64,000 nucleotides of DNA. Origin: Saprospiraceae bacterium (GTDB lineage: Bacteria; Bacteroidota; Bacteroidia; Chitinophagales; Saprospiraceae). The stretch is from the NCBI GenBank assembly GCA_021298575.1, contig JAJTFM010000014.1, forward strand, positions 1 to 64,000, read 5' to 3'. This document shows, one piece after another, positions 9,409-18,435 of the stretch. Within the stretch, counting starts at the first letter, position 1; every line of letters starts with the position of its first letter. The position numbers were made by a program, and so were the translations under genes. The notes beneath the pieces are model-generated. The model was not told the DNA's origin. It saw nothing but the letters and a program-made list of their open reading frames with translations, and made no database searches.

Positions 9409-10428
9409 ATGTGGAAATTCGCGTCTATCATAACGCTCGCATTGCTTTTTGGTTGTGTGAGAAGGTCGCAGGAATCCCTGAAGCCTGCATTTTATTGCTG
9501 GCAGACTACCCTTGGGCTGTCCGGTGCCATGTCAGATTACCTCGCATCAACCGGTTGCAAAAAAATATACGTGAAAGTGCTCGACGTGGGCCTCGATCCT
9601 GCCGACGGCTCCATTGTGCCGTATTCGCAACTTACTGTTGCCGATACTGCAGGATTATCACAGCTGGAGGTGGTGCCTGTTGTTTTTATCACCAACGAAA
9701 CCATCCGCCGGCTCACCGATGATGAAAAAACCGGCTGGCTGGCAGAAAAGATTGCGGGGGCTCTCGTGCGCGCGGGCAGCGCGGGTGCGCGGGCGCAAAA
9801 CCCCGAGTTTCAGGTTGACTGCGACTGGACACAGGGAACCCGGGAGGCCTTTTTCCGGTTGCTGGAAAAAATAAGAGGTCACCTGCCGCATGGTGTCCTG
9901 CTCAGCGCCACTATCCGCCTGCACCAGTACAAGTTTCCGGATCAGACGGGCGTCCCGCCAACTGATCGCGGCATGCTCATGCTGTACAATACCGGAGATA
10001 TTGACGCTCCTGACGAAACCAACTCGATTTTCAAACCCGAAGACGCGAAAAAATACCTGAAGGGCGCACCAGCCACCTACCCGCTGCCGCTCGACGTGGC
10101 CCTGCCGGCGTTCTCCTGGACACTGGTTTTCAGAGACGGAGAACTTTGGAAAATACTGCCGGGTCACGATGACCACCTGCCAACGGGCATACTGGAGCGC
10201 GGTACATTTCAGAATGGGCATTATCTTCGCCCCGGTGATTTTCTGAGACAGGAGGTCGTTTCTCCCGAACTGCTCAGAGAATCGGCGCTGCTGGCGGCCG
10301 GCGCCAGTCTGGCAGACGACGCCACCATTGCTTTTTTTCATCTGGACAACCATACACCCCGGGCGTTTCCGGCGCCCCTGATCCGATCCGTATGTCAACT
10401 GGCCGACTCCGTCCGAACAGCGCAATGA
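9409..10428 (+). CDS. Putative lipoprotein of unknown function
   Basis: 339 residues from the start at 9409 (MWKFASIITLALLFGC); an in-frame ATG at 9388 is possible, but only the later start gives a clean lipoprotein signal with Cys at position 16. The body has features such as KKIYVKVLDVGLDP, VVPVVFITNETI and a GHLPHGVLLSATIRLHQY segment, reminiscent of an alpha/beta barrel, but I do not recognise a named family. By its signal it should be anchored in the envelope. Its stop overlaps the next start (ATGA at 10425), so it is the first gene of a three-gene operon with TPR-like partners. Confidence 0.7.
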   Translation: MWKFASIITLALLFGCVRRSQESLKPAFYCWQTTLGLSGAMSDYLASTGCKKIYVKVLDVGLDPADGSIVPYSQLTVADTAGLSQLEVVPVVFITNETIRRLTDDEKTGWLAEKIAGALVRAGSAGARAQNPEFQVDCDWTQGTREAFFRLLEKIRGHLPHGVLLSATIRLHQYKFPDQTGVPPTDRGMLMLYNTGDIDAPDETNSIFKPEDAKKYLKGAPATYPLPLDVALPAFSWTLVFRDGELWKILPGHDDHLPTGILERGTFQNGHYLRPGDFLRQEVVSPELLRESALLAAGASLADDATIAFFHLDNHTPRAFPAPLIRSVCQLADSVRTAQ

Positions 10429-12023
10429 GCAGACTGATTGCCTCTGCCGCCGCCCTGATACTGCTTTCTTCTTTTGATCCCTCTGTCCCGGATCGGGTTG
10501 AGGGCAACGGCGCCTGTGCCGGTTCGATAGAATCTTTCTATGGTTACTCTTTTCTGGATCCCGGTGTTATCAATAAATCGGCGGCTTATGCTCCGTTTTT
10601 TGCCCGTTGGGATGATTATTACGAGCGGTTTTATTTCGACAAGCTGGAAGAAATTCAGATGTCGGAGAATATCGAAGAGTGGAGAGAGCGGTTCTGTGAT
10701 CAGCCTCTCCCGGAAGATGTGGTAAGGGTGGTGTACGGAGCTTCGGCCGAGGATATCATGGCCCTTGAGCGGGCTGCTGCTGATTCCACGCGAAAAACAC
10801 TGCTGCCCGGTCAGCTGGCAGGAAACACGTTTGCCGAAATGATCTCGTACAATGGTTGTCTGGAGGTAACGACCTACCTGATCTTTGCCAAGCGCTGCGA
10901 ACCCTATGTGAGCAGCCGGGGTGGCTGGGAGGCCCGGGAGCGATATACCGACGAAATGCTGGACTTAATCAAACAGGGTGAAGAACAGTTTCGCTGCGCC
11001 GATTCTCATTTCATCCGCATGCGCTATCTGTATCAGCTGGTCAGACTGGCGCATTATGCCGGGCAATACGCGGAGGCAGTGAAACTGTACGAGACACTTT
11101 TCCCGAAAATACAGAGAAAAAAGGCCAGTATTATTCATTTCTGGATACTCGGGCATGTGGCAGGCGCCCAGCAGAAACTCGGGCGGTACCCGGAGGCAGC
11201 TTATCTTTACTCACTCGTGTTCAGGCACAGTCCGTCGAAGCGCGCTCAGGCGTACAGGAGTTTTCTGATCAGAAACGACGCTGACTGGGACAAGGCACTT
11301 CGACTGTGTCAGACCGATGCCGAGAAGAGTACCCTGTATGTGCTTCGCGCGGGCGGCTCGCGCGCGCGCCTGCTCGAGGATATGATGCAGGTGTACGATC
11401 TTGACCCCGGCAATACGCAGCTCGACCTCATGCTGGTGAGCGAGGTGCAGGAAATAGAGCGGGTGTTCCTGCGAACGGCTGTCACGGATCAGATGCGCGG
11501 TAAGGCGGTGGGCCGTATCAGTCAGGATGACGGCGTGAAGCGCCTGTTGAACCTGCAGAAGTTCGTCAGGCAGATTACCCGCGAGAAGAAGTACCCCAAC
11601 CTGAAACTCTGGCGCGGTATTGAGGGATATCTGGAGCTGATGGCTGGCGACAGGTACGCCGCTGAAAAGCGCTGGGATCGCCTTGAGGACGATCTCGACG
11701 ACGATGAGCCTTACGAGAAGGCTCTGCTGAAACAGATAAAAATATGGCGCTGTCTGCTCGAAATCATGAATTTCGATCCGAATGCGAGCGGAGCGGATGC
11801 TCAGTTTTACGCCATCATGGAGTACGAGGCATTCAAATTGAATCCGGCCTTCGAGCCTTTCCTCCGGCAGTGGGTGTCTGCTGCCTATGCAGGTGCCGGT
11901 CACCCCGGCAAGGCTATTCTTGTCGCCTGGCCCCCCAATTCCATTGCCCTGAACCCCCGGGTTGAGGTGTACGACGACCTGCTCCGGCTTTCGGAGGCCA
12001 GTAATCCGATACTCCGATACTGA
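10425..12023 (+). CDS. Exported TPR-like protein of unknown function, N-terminal part
   Basis: 532 residues. The start at 10425 overlaps the upstream stop by 4 bases and gives a signal-like N-terminus (MSRLIASAAALILLSSF). Motifs include GYSFLDPGVINKSAAYAPFF near the mature N-terminus and helical repeats of TPR character (YAGQYAEAVKLYETLFPKIQ, KLGRYPEAAYLYSLVFRHSP). The overall look is of a large family of exported Bacteroidota/Proteobacteria proteins of unknown role in which YAPFF and a late YYN-x-x-YFG motif occur in one chain. Here the chain stops and the following gene carries the latter motif, so the two may be halves of one ancestral gene. Confidence 0.65.
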   Translation: MSRLIASAAALILLSSFDPSVPDRVEGNGACAGSIESFYGYSFLDPGVINKSAAYAPFFARWDDYYERFYFDKLEEIQMSENIEEWRERFCDQPLPEDVVRVVYGASAEDIMALERAAADSTRKTLLPGQLAGNTFAEMISYNGCLEVTTYLIFAKRCEPYVSSRGGWEARERYTDEMLDLIKQGEEQFRCADSHFIRMRYLYQLVRLAHYAGQYAEAVKLYETLFPKIQRKKASIIHFWILGHVAGAQQKLGRYPEAAYLYSLVFRHSPSKRAQAYRSFLIRNDADWDKALRLCQTDAEKSTLYVLRAGGSRARLLEDMMQVYDLDPGNTQLDLMLVSEVQEIERVFLRTAVTDQMRGKAVGRISQDDGVKRLLNLQKFVRQITREKKYPNLKLWRGIEGYLELMAGDRYAAEKRWDRLEDDLDDDEPYEKALLKQIKIWRCLLEIMNFDPNASGADAQFYAIMEYEAFKLNPAFEPFLRQWVSAAYAGAGHPGKAILVAWPPNSIALNPRVEVYDDLLRLSEASNPILRY

Positions 12024-12769
12024 TGGTCAAAACCATGCAGATTGACACGAACCCCGACCGGGTGAAGGCGTATTTGCTGGAACTGAAGGGGGCTTACTTC
12101 CTTAGTCAGGGCAAACCCGAGGCGGCAGTGGCCATTATGCGCACCATTTCTCAGGTGGAAGCGGCCAAAATGCCAAAGTTTACGCCGTTCAGGGAGAAAG
12201 TGGGCGAAAAAGTGCATCGCGTGGTCAGCGACAGTCTGCTGCTAAACCGGCTGGAGATTGCAGAAAAAATTCTCGATCTGGAGTTCAGGGCCAAAACCGC
12301 TGAGGCATTGGGTGATTCCATGGCTGCTGCCTGGTGGTACCGGATCGGCGTTGCCTATTACAATATGTCCTATTTCGGGTACGAATGGGAGGCTACCGAT
12401 TCGTACCGAAGTGGCTATAACCAGCTTCGGCTGGCGCAGGGCCCTGTTTTTTCACTGGCGGGCTCGCCCGAAGGAAACCGCGAGAATACCGATATGAGTG
12501 TACCGTTATCATACTTCGAAAAAGCACTGGCCGCCTCGCAGAAAAAGCCGGAAATCGGTGCCCGGGCAGCCTTTATGGCAGCCCGATGCCGGCAGAAACA
12601 GTGGTTTTGTGATCCGGCCTGTGCGTACAGACCTGGTACGGGGATGATTCCCGACCTGCCTGAAGACTATTTCAGGCATTACAGTCTGCTGGTTAACGAT
12701 TACTCCGGCACGAAATTCTATAATGCCATTGTGAAGGAGTGCAAATGGCTCGCGGTATACGCCCGGTAA
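12023..12769 (+). CDS. TPR-like protein of unknown function, C-terminal part
   Basis: 248 residues, start codon overlapping the previous stop by one base (TGATG). It has no signal peptide of its own. The sequence is helical, with AYLLELKGAYFLSQGKPEAA resembling a TPR hairpin, then GVAYYNMSYFGYEWEATDSY, SYFEKALAASQKKPEIGARA and a Cys-containing KQWFCDPACAY. Lack of a signal and the tight join suggest it is the C-terminal half of the upstream protein, separated either by true gene fission or by a frameshift; I cannot decide which. It ends one base before the convergent rodA stop. Confidence 0.6.
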   Translation: MVKTMQIDTNPDRVKAYLLELKGAYFLSQGKPEAAVAIMRTISQVEAAKMPKFTPFREKVGEKVHRVVSDSLLLNRLEIAEKILDLEFRAKTAEALGDSMAAAWWYRIGVAYYNMSYFGYEWEATDSYRSGYNQLRLAQGPVFSLAGSPEGNRENTDMSVPLSYFEKALAASQKKPEIGARAAFMAARCRQKQWFCDPACAYRPGTGMIPDLPEDYFRHYSLLVNDYSGTKFYNAIVKECKWLAVYAR

Positions 12770-12770
12770 A

Positions 12771-14252
12771 TCAGGCAAGATTCCGGTTGCTGTCCAGCTT
12801 CAAAAGAACGGCTATCATCAGGGTAAAACCAATCAGAGAGGAGCCACCATAACTGATAAATGGCAGGGGAATACCGATGGTAGGTACCAGCCCCATGGTC
12901 ATGCCGATGTTAACGATGAAGTGTACAAACACGATACCGGCCACTCCATACGCATACACCCTCGAGAAGTTGGATCGTTGTCGCTCGGCTATGACACTGA
13001 TGCGTACGAGCAGCCATACGAACAGGGCAATCATGGAGGCGACGCCCAGAAATCCGTGCTCTTCACCCACGGTGCAGAAAATATAGTCCGTTTCCTGTTT
13101 GGGAACGTACTTCAGTTTGGTCATATTACCCTCCAGAAGACCTTTGCCAAGGAAACCGCCGGCGCCAATGGCCATTTTGGAATGTATCAGGTTGTAGCCT
13201 GCTCCGCGTGCGTTGGCTTCGGCTTCTTCCGGGCGCAGCCATATCTTGATGCGCTGCTGCTGGTGAGGAGCCAGCAGTTTGTAACAGGCAAAGTTGGCAG
13301 CGAATACCACGCCTCCCGCCAGTACAATCAGAAACAGCCACAACTGCATCTGCCGCTGAATCAGGCTGGTCTTTTTCAGGTAGTTAGGCAAAAAAGAGGC
13401 TAAAAACAGTATCAGATGCGGTACAAGGACAAACACATGCGGGTTGCCCGCCGAGCCGGGGTCGCTCATGAGTACCTCCTTCATCAGCCACTCGTAAACT
13501 GATTCCCACCATATTGTAAGCGGAATTAATGCAGTAAAGGCAAGCCACCATACCCTTCGGTCGCCCCGGAAACGCCTGATCAGCAGGGCATTGGCCACTG
13601 CTATCAGCGAAGCCACCACATAGGCGGGCTGGTCGAATTTCAGGCCAAGTATGACAAGCGTAACCGTACTGAACCCCACCACATACCAGGAAGACGGCAG
13701 ACCCTCCCTGTAAAGCACGAGCAGAAACGAAAAGAATACCAGTGCGGAGCCAGTATCGTGCTGCAGCAGGATGAGCAATACAGGCAGCATAAAGATAGCC
13801 AGTGCAATCAGCCTGTTTCGCCAGTTCCTCAGGTCAACACTTGTTGAACTGAGGTGAGTGGCCATAGCCAGACAGGTGCCGAATTTGGCCAGTTCCGAGG
13901 GCTGAAAGGTGAACCCCCCCAGCTGATACCAGGCGTTTGCCCCGTTGACCTCCCGGCCGAAGATGAGTGTGCCTGGTAGCAGGAGTATGCTTAATATGTA
14001 AAAAACAGGAGAAAATGTGCGCCAAATGGTCCATTCGGTCATCAAAATAACGAACATGATAGCATAACAGAAGATGATAAAGAACATCTGTTTGCCAGCC
14101 AGAGCGCCAAGATCGAGGAACGACAACGGATTGTCGGGATTGTAGGTCACCGAATAAATCATCAGCCAGCCCAGCACAGTGAGCGTGACGTAGATACCCA
14201 ACAGCGGTCTGTCTATCTCGTTAAAACTGAATGATGAATTTCCGGTGGCCAA
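12771..14252 (-). CDS. rodA: SEDS-family peptidoglycan glycosyltransferase RodA
   Basis: 493 residues with many hydrophobic segments. It polymerises lipid II into glycan strands during elongation, acting with a class B PBP. The start is MATGNSSFSFNEIDRPLLGIYV; conserved SEDS features include GANAWYQLGGFTFQPSELAKFG, LLQHDTGSALVF and, near the end, IGIPLPFISYGGSSLIGF. It is longer than the roughly 370 residues of E. coli RodA because of extra transmembrane/loop sequence in the middle (around residues 190-300), which is common in Bacteroidota. It is last in a minus-strand operon after FemAB-like and SPOR genes, which fits a cell-wall role. Confidence 0.9.
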   Translation of the reverse strand: MATGNSSFSFNEIDRPLLGIYVTLTVLGWLMIYSVTYNPDNPLSFLDLGALAGKQMFFIIFCYAIMFVILMTEWTIWRTFSPVFYILSILLLPGTLIFGREVNGANAWYQLGGFTFQPSELAKFGTCLAMATHLSSTSVDLRNWRNRLIALAIFMLPVLLILLQHDTGSALVFFSFLLVLYREGLPSSWYVVGFSTVTLVILGLKFDQPAYVVASLIAVANALLIRRFRGDRRVWWLAFTALIPLTIWWESVYEWLMKEVLMSDPGSAGNPHVFVLVPHLILFLASFLPNYLKKTSLIQRQMQLWLFLIVLAGGVVFAANFACYKLLAPHQQQRIKIWLRPEEAEANARGAGYNLIHSKMAIGAGGFLGKGLLEGNMTKLKYVPKQETDYIFCTVGEEHGFLGVASMIALFVWLLVRISVIAERQRSNFSRVYAYGVAGIVFVHFIVNIGMTMGLVPTIGIPLPFISYGGSSLIGFTLMIAVLLKLDSNRNLA

Positions 14253-14263
14253 TGTTTTTGATT

Positions 14264-14656
14264 TTATTGTTCCAGAAAATCTCTGGGGTGAATGTTATTG
14301 TCTCTGGCCGGATAGGCGCCCTGCCACCCTTCCAGGGCGGCGATGAATGCCATAGCCTCCTGTTTGGTGCGGAATGCGCCGACTCTCAGTTTGTAGTAGG
14401 GTTTTTCCAGCAACCAGGCTGCCGGAATGTCCGGGTACTCCTGCCGGAATTTTTCTCTTCCGGATTCTACCTGCGTTCGGTCGGTTGTTGACATGATCTG
14501 TACTCTCCATCCGCTGATCCGGGGCCTGGCACGGTTATTTTCCACCCACTTGCCGAAGAGGTCGGATACGGCGGGTTCCTCATTTATCTGCACATCTTGT
14601 GCCGATATCTGAAGAAAGAGAAAAAATGAAAACAGACCAGCAAGGGCGACCTTCAT
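14264..14656 (-). CDS. Exported SPOR-domain-like protein
   Basis: 130 residues from the start at 14656 (MKVALAGLFSFFLFLQISAQ), which gives a signal peptide; the open frame continues upstream but overlaps the neighbouring gene. The C-terminal half (GWRVQIMSTTDRTQVESGRE, then YKLRVGAFRTKQEAMAFIAAL) is a SPOR-type fold, a domain that binds denuded glycan strands at septa. The gap to rodA is 11 bases. By inference it is a periplasmic or outer-membrane peptidoglycan-binding partner of the cell-wall machinery encoded by the same operon. Confidence 0.75.
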   Translation of the reverse strand: MKVALAGLFSFFLFLQISAQDVQINEEPAVSDLFGKWVENNRARPRISGWRVQIMSTTDRTQVESGREKFRQEYPDIPAAWLLEKPYYKLRVGAFRTKQEAMAFIAALEGWQGAYPARDNNIHPRDFLEQ

Positions 14657-14700
14657 ATACAGATGTTTCAGGCTGTAAAGGTAATGGATTTTTGCTGCTC

Positions 14701-15645
14701 TTACCGGAACAGCCATTTCCCGATTTTCCATAATGGGCTCCATTCTTTCTGAATTCTGAAATAGGGCGTCTGACGGGCGCCAAAGTCGCGCCTGCCTGCT
14801 TCAATAGCCCGTATCATGCTACCTTCAAAATCGAAAATATTGAGGTTTAATGTGTTTTTGGCGTACATGATGGCCGTCCATTTCAGCAGCAGTGCGGAGC
14901 CCGAGGCTCGAAGTGCCGGATCGTCGCCGCTCATGATGTAATAGGCCGAGTGTTTGTCCCACGCGAGCAGCGCAGCAGAGTGTACCCTGTTTTCGGCGTC
15001 AAGGGCAAAGAACAGTTTGCAGGTGCTGTTTTCCCTTAAAATCTGTACATATTTTTCCAGAAACCCGGTACTGAAGGGTGGCTTCATTCCCTGCCGCGAG
15101 AAACTCAGGTCAACGAGCCGCTTCAGCTCCGCAGCGGGCAGGTTTTCCACGACACGTAGTATGTTTTCGGCCTTTCTGATTTTTCTCCGGTAATTCCGGC
15201 TGATGTTTTCCCTGATTTCAGCTTCACTTTGCCGCAGGTCAATGATGTATGAATAGCGTGTCGTTTGCCTGAATCCCTTCCAGTAAAAGGGTAGCCAGTT
15301 GATTACCCTGTAGTTCATATCCTGCTCGAATGCCGCCAGTTTAGGCGGAAGCTGGTCTGTCAGGGCATCGTACAGGCGTATTTCATCGTCCGGATTTCTG
15401 TATTCAGGCAACAGATACGGCCCCGTGAACTTGCAAAGTGGCGGCATGGCGATATAATTCCAGCCCCACTTTTTTTTCAGAAAAAAGGGCATAGCTGCTA
15501 TAGTTCTGCCTCCCGACTCAACGGTTGCGGCATCCCAGTTACCGCCGGTACACACAACGTCGAGGTACCATGGCTGCATGAACAGGGGCAAGTCAGGCGC
15601 GGTGGCGGCGAATACGCGGTATTTTTCTGCCTGTCTGTCTTTCAA
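14701..15645 (-). CDS. FemAB/GNAT-like acyltransferase
   Basis: 314 residues. The pattern QPWYLDVVCTGGNWDAATVE at the N-terminus, PLCKFTGPYLLPEY, NYRRKIRKAE and a second GNAT-like half (LFFALDAENRVHSAALLAWD, YYIMSGDDPALRASGSALLL, FDFEGSMIRAIEAGRRDFGA) resembles FemAB-type acyltransferases, which in other bacteria add residues to peptidoglycan precursors or modify exopolymers. The substrate is unknown here. It lies between an M14 peptidase (11-base gap) and the SPOR-rodA pair in one operon. Confidence 0.75.
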   Translation of the reverse strand: MKDRQAEKYRVFAATAPDLPLFMQPWYLDVVCTGGNWDAATVESGGRTIAAMPFFLKKKWGWNYIAMPPLCKFTGPYLLPEYRNPDDEIRLYDALTDQLPPKLAAFEQDMNYRVINWLPFYWKGFRQTTRYSYIIDLRQSEAEIRENISRNYRRKIRKAENILRVVENLPAAELKRLVDLSFSRQGMKPPFSTGFLEKYVQILRENSTCKLFFALDAENRVHSAALLAWDKHSAYYIMSGDDPALRASGSALLLKWTAIMYAKNTLNLNIFDFEGSMIRAIEAGRRDFGARQTPYFRIQKEWSPLWKIGKWLFR

Positions 15646-15656
15646 ATCCTGGGCAT

Positions 15657-16898
15657 TTACTTCTTTTCGGTGCTGTCGCCGCTAATCAGGTTGCCGAACA
15701 GTATGGCATTGGCAAACAGTCGGTTCGTACCATACCAGAATGACCTGAAGTTCGGAGACGTTGGAAACGCGATAATCTTGCCCTTGCCCGCTCCGTGTAC
15801 AGAAACGGCGGCTGCCCCGCCTGTCATCGGTATCTGGCTGTTGTGCACATACCCTGCAAGCAGTGGTTTGTGTGTTAGCCGGGCAGGCGTTGAGTACGGG
15901 TTTTTTCCCGGGCTTACGAACAGTGTGTCGCCAAAGAACACAGGCAGGCGATTTCTGGTATAGCCAAAACACAGCGGGTGGGTTAGGTCGAGCTCTGCCT
16001 CGAAAATAGCGCCAGCCAGCGTAAGCGCGCCCTTGTCTTCCGTCAGGCTCGCGTACGGGCGCGAGGCCGGTTGATCGCCGGTGGAGTTTCTGAATTCGAT
16101 ATTGGCTATTCCTGCCGATTTGAGCCAGCGGAGCGCATTTCCCGTTGCAATCACGGTGCCTCCATCCTGTGCGAACTGCCTGATTTTGTCGGCCGACAGT
16201 TTGCTGTAGTTGCCATCCGGGATGATCAGTACGTTATATCTGGACAGGTTCAGTCCGTTGAAACGGTCCACATCTACCAGCGTAGCCGGAATCTGGTAGC
16301 GCGTATCGAGCAGGTGCCAGGCCTCTCCCGACTCCGAAACAGAAACGCCGTCGCCGGTGAGCAAGAGTATTTTGGGTTGCCTTGCTACCGGAAACTGACT
16401 GCTGCCGAGATCGGGTCCGGCCGGCGTAAGTCCGTTTTCGATAGCTGTGACGGTTGCTCCCAATTCAGTCACCTCATTCATCAGGCTGGAAAATTCCCGG
16501 GCGCTGATATTCTGCCTGTCGGCCGCCAGCACCAGCGTACCCTGCCGGAAACTGTGCCCGTCGGCGGTGAATGGCTCCATTGCCACGCGTACACGTACGC
16601 CCGACCGCAGGATGCGGGCGGCTATGCGCGGGAAATCATACCCCTCCGGCGACACTGCGAATGCAAACGGAATGATATCGCCTGGCGGAAGAGCAGGTTT
16701 TCGCGACTCGTTCAGGTTTTTTTCCTGTGTTTTTATGGAGGCAATCTCTTTTCCTGTAACCGGCTGCCATTCAAGTCCAAAGGCATCGGGCAGCGTCCAG
16801 GCCGAGATATCGTAGAAAATACTGTCGCTGAAAGTGGTCTGTCGCTCAAAAATGCCCCGTATTAGCCTGTATTGGGGCTGCTGACATGGTACGAACAC
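15657..16898 (-). CDS. C-terminal half of M14 zinc carboxypeptidase-like protein (frameshifted)
   Basis: 413 codons from a GTG at 16898, but this is not a genuine gene start. In this frame the sequence runs back upstream as FRADNTVFVPCQQPQYRLIRGIFE, the continuation expected of the M14 protein encoded at 16862-18190. The rest contains DSIFYDISAWTLPDAFG, a class I glutamine-amidotransferase-like segment (ILLLTGDGVSVSESGEAWHLL, YNVLIIPDGNYSKL) and a terminal GAGKGKIIAFPTSPNFRSFW. The two open frames overlap by 37 bases. Without the frameshift the whole protein would be about 840 residues. Confidence 0.8.
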   Translation of the reverse strand: MFVPCQQPQYRLIRGIFERQTTFSDSIFYDISAWTLPDAFGLEWQPVTGKEIASIKTQEKNLNESRKPALPPGDIIPFAFAVSPEGYDFPRIAARILRSGVRVRVAMEPFTADGHSFRQGTLVLAADRQNISAREFSSLMNEVTELGATVTAIENGLTPAGPDLGSSQFPVARQPKILLLTGDGVSVSESGEAWHLLDTRYQIPATLVDVDRFNGLNLSRYNVLIIPDGNYSKLSADKIRQFAQDGGTVIATGNALRWLKSAGIANIEFRNSTGDQPASRPYASLTEDKGALTLAGAIFEAELDLTHPLCFGYTRNRLPVFFGDTLFVSPGKNPYSTPARLTHKPLLAGYVHNSQIPMTGGAAAVSVHGAGKGKIIAFPTSPNFRSFWYGTNRLFANAILFGNLISGDSTEKK

Positions 16899-18190
16899 CG
16901 TATTGTCTGCACGGAATGTTTTTCCGCCGGCAGAGTGATTTTGTGCATTCCCAGTATGTCCAGAAATGCTGCCGAGGCAGCATCTTCGTTGGTGAACAGA
17001 TAGCCTTTTACTTCTGCCTTTGACGCATCTTCAAGTGCCGACTGGTAAAATGAGTACAGGTATTCGTTGAGTTCCACGCGCATGTCGCCAACGGCCTGCA
17101 GTGAGGAAAGCGATGCATACACCTGATTCCGGATAGTGAAAGGGAAGGTTAGCAGACCATTATCTGTTTCCTGGGCGGTACCGCGGCTGCTGGCCTGCTC
17201 GAAGAGGATACCGATACAGCCCTGTGCATCGGGGTAGGTGGATCCCTTGCCGTAGTAGAAGTCGTCGAAGTTTTCGCCGGTATAAAACAGTATTTTCTTC
17301 TCGGAAAGCAGTTTTGCGTGGTAGGTGGCAATTTTGGCTGTCAGTTCCTGATTTCTGGCAGGGGTAATCGGGTTGACACGGCTTGGTACCCCGGGCTGGA
17401 AGAAAAACGTGGAGTTGCTTCCCATTTCGTGGTGATCGGTCAGTACGTTGGGCCTCCATTCCTGAAAAAGAGCTACCCTGCCCACCGACTCGGGCTGACG
17501 GGCTACCAGCCAGTCGCGATTCAGATCAAAACCGTAGTGATTGGTGCGACCGCGAGGCCAGGGCTCGTTGTATTCGTTACCCGCCTGATCGGCCGACAGG
17601 GTTTTTGATTTGTTGGTATTAATCCAGTTGGCAAATCGCTGTAGCCCGTCCGGGTTGAAGCAGGGGTCAAGGAGAATTACCGTGTTTTTAAGGAGTTGCG
17701 TCAGCTCCTGCGATTGCCCTGCGGCGAGGTGATAAGCTACCAGCATGGATGCGTGATCGCCGCTGGCTTCGTTCCCGTGTATGGAATAGCCCATGTAATA
17801 GACAGCCGGTATATCCTTCAGGTTGGGTTTGCCGGTTCCCTGCGGATTAAACATCTGCTGCCGCGCTGATTTGATATCGTTCAGGCGAGCAAAATTGGAG
17901 GGATCTGTAATGGTCAGACAGACAAGCGGTCGGTTTTCGTGTGAACGTCCGTACTCCTGCAGGGTGATTCGGTCGCTCGCTGCATCGAGTGCGCGCATAT
18001 ATCCAATCAACTGATCGTGCGATGTATGCCATTCGCCGACCTCATAGCCCAGCCATGATGCGGGGGTGGGAATATTCTGGTCATACCTGACGTCGGCGGG
18101 AAGGTAGTAGTCGAGGGTGGGTTTTTGCTGAGCCAGTACCGGCACACACAAGACGAGCAGTAAAACGATGCGAAAGAAGGGCAGTTTCAT
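16862..18190 (-). CDS. N-terminal half of M14 zinc carboxypeptidase-like protein (frameshifted)
   Basis: 442 residues with a signal peptide (MKLPFFRIVLLLVLCVPVLA). The M14 metallopeptidase domain is complete: zinc ligands in SIHGNEASGDH (H-x-x-E) and DHHEMGSNSTFFF (His), LLDPCFNPDGLQRF, NHYGFDLNRDW, and the catalytic Glu in GCIGILFEQASSRG. An exported enzyme that trims peptides or cell-wall peptides is the family expectation. The frame drifts at a run of five A (minus strand; plus 16919-16923) and ends shortly after in an unrelated peptide. One added base there would join it to the downstream frame. First gene of the envelope operon. Confidence 0.85.
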   Translation of the reverse strand: MKLPFFRIVLLLVLCVPVLAQQKPTLDYYLPADVRYDQNIPTPASWLGYEVGEWHTSHDQLIGYMRALDAASDRITLQEYGRSHENRPLVCLTITDPSNFARLNDIKSARQQMFNPQGTGKPNLKDIPAVYYMGYSIHGNEASGDHASMLVAYHLAAGQSQELTQLLKNTVILLDPCFNPDGLQRFANWINTNKSKTLSADQAGNEYNEPWPRGRTNHYGFDLNRDWLVARQPESVGRVALFQEWRPNVLTDHHEMGSNSTFFFQPGVPSRVNPITPARNQELTAKIATYHAKLLSEKKILFYTGENFDDFYYGKGSTYPDAQGCIGILFEQASSRGTAQETDNGLLTFPFTIRNQVYASLSSLQAVGDMRVELNEYLYSFYQSALEDASKAEVKGYLFTNEDAASAAFLDILGMHKITLPAEKHSVQTIRCSYHVSSPNTG

Positions 18191-18435
18191 GTAATTGTTC
18201 AGAAGTATCAGTCGGGCAGCGCGGAGCCAGCCGCTGAAATTAGAGATAAACTATTGTTTTTACAGACTGGATCAAGTACGTCAAACCTGATATTTTCCCG
18301 TAAAACCGGTGAAATGTACGGTGATTTTCAGTTATTAATGTTTAATAATGACTATTCGGTATGAATAATACCTTGAATTGGGTGGTTATTTCGATATTTA
18401 ACCCGCAAAACGTTATCGCATAAAAACTTTGTTGC

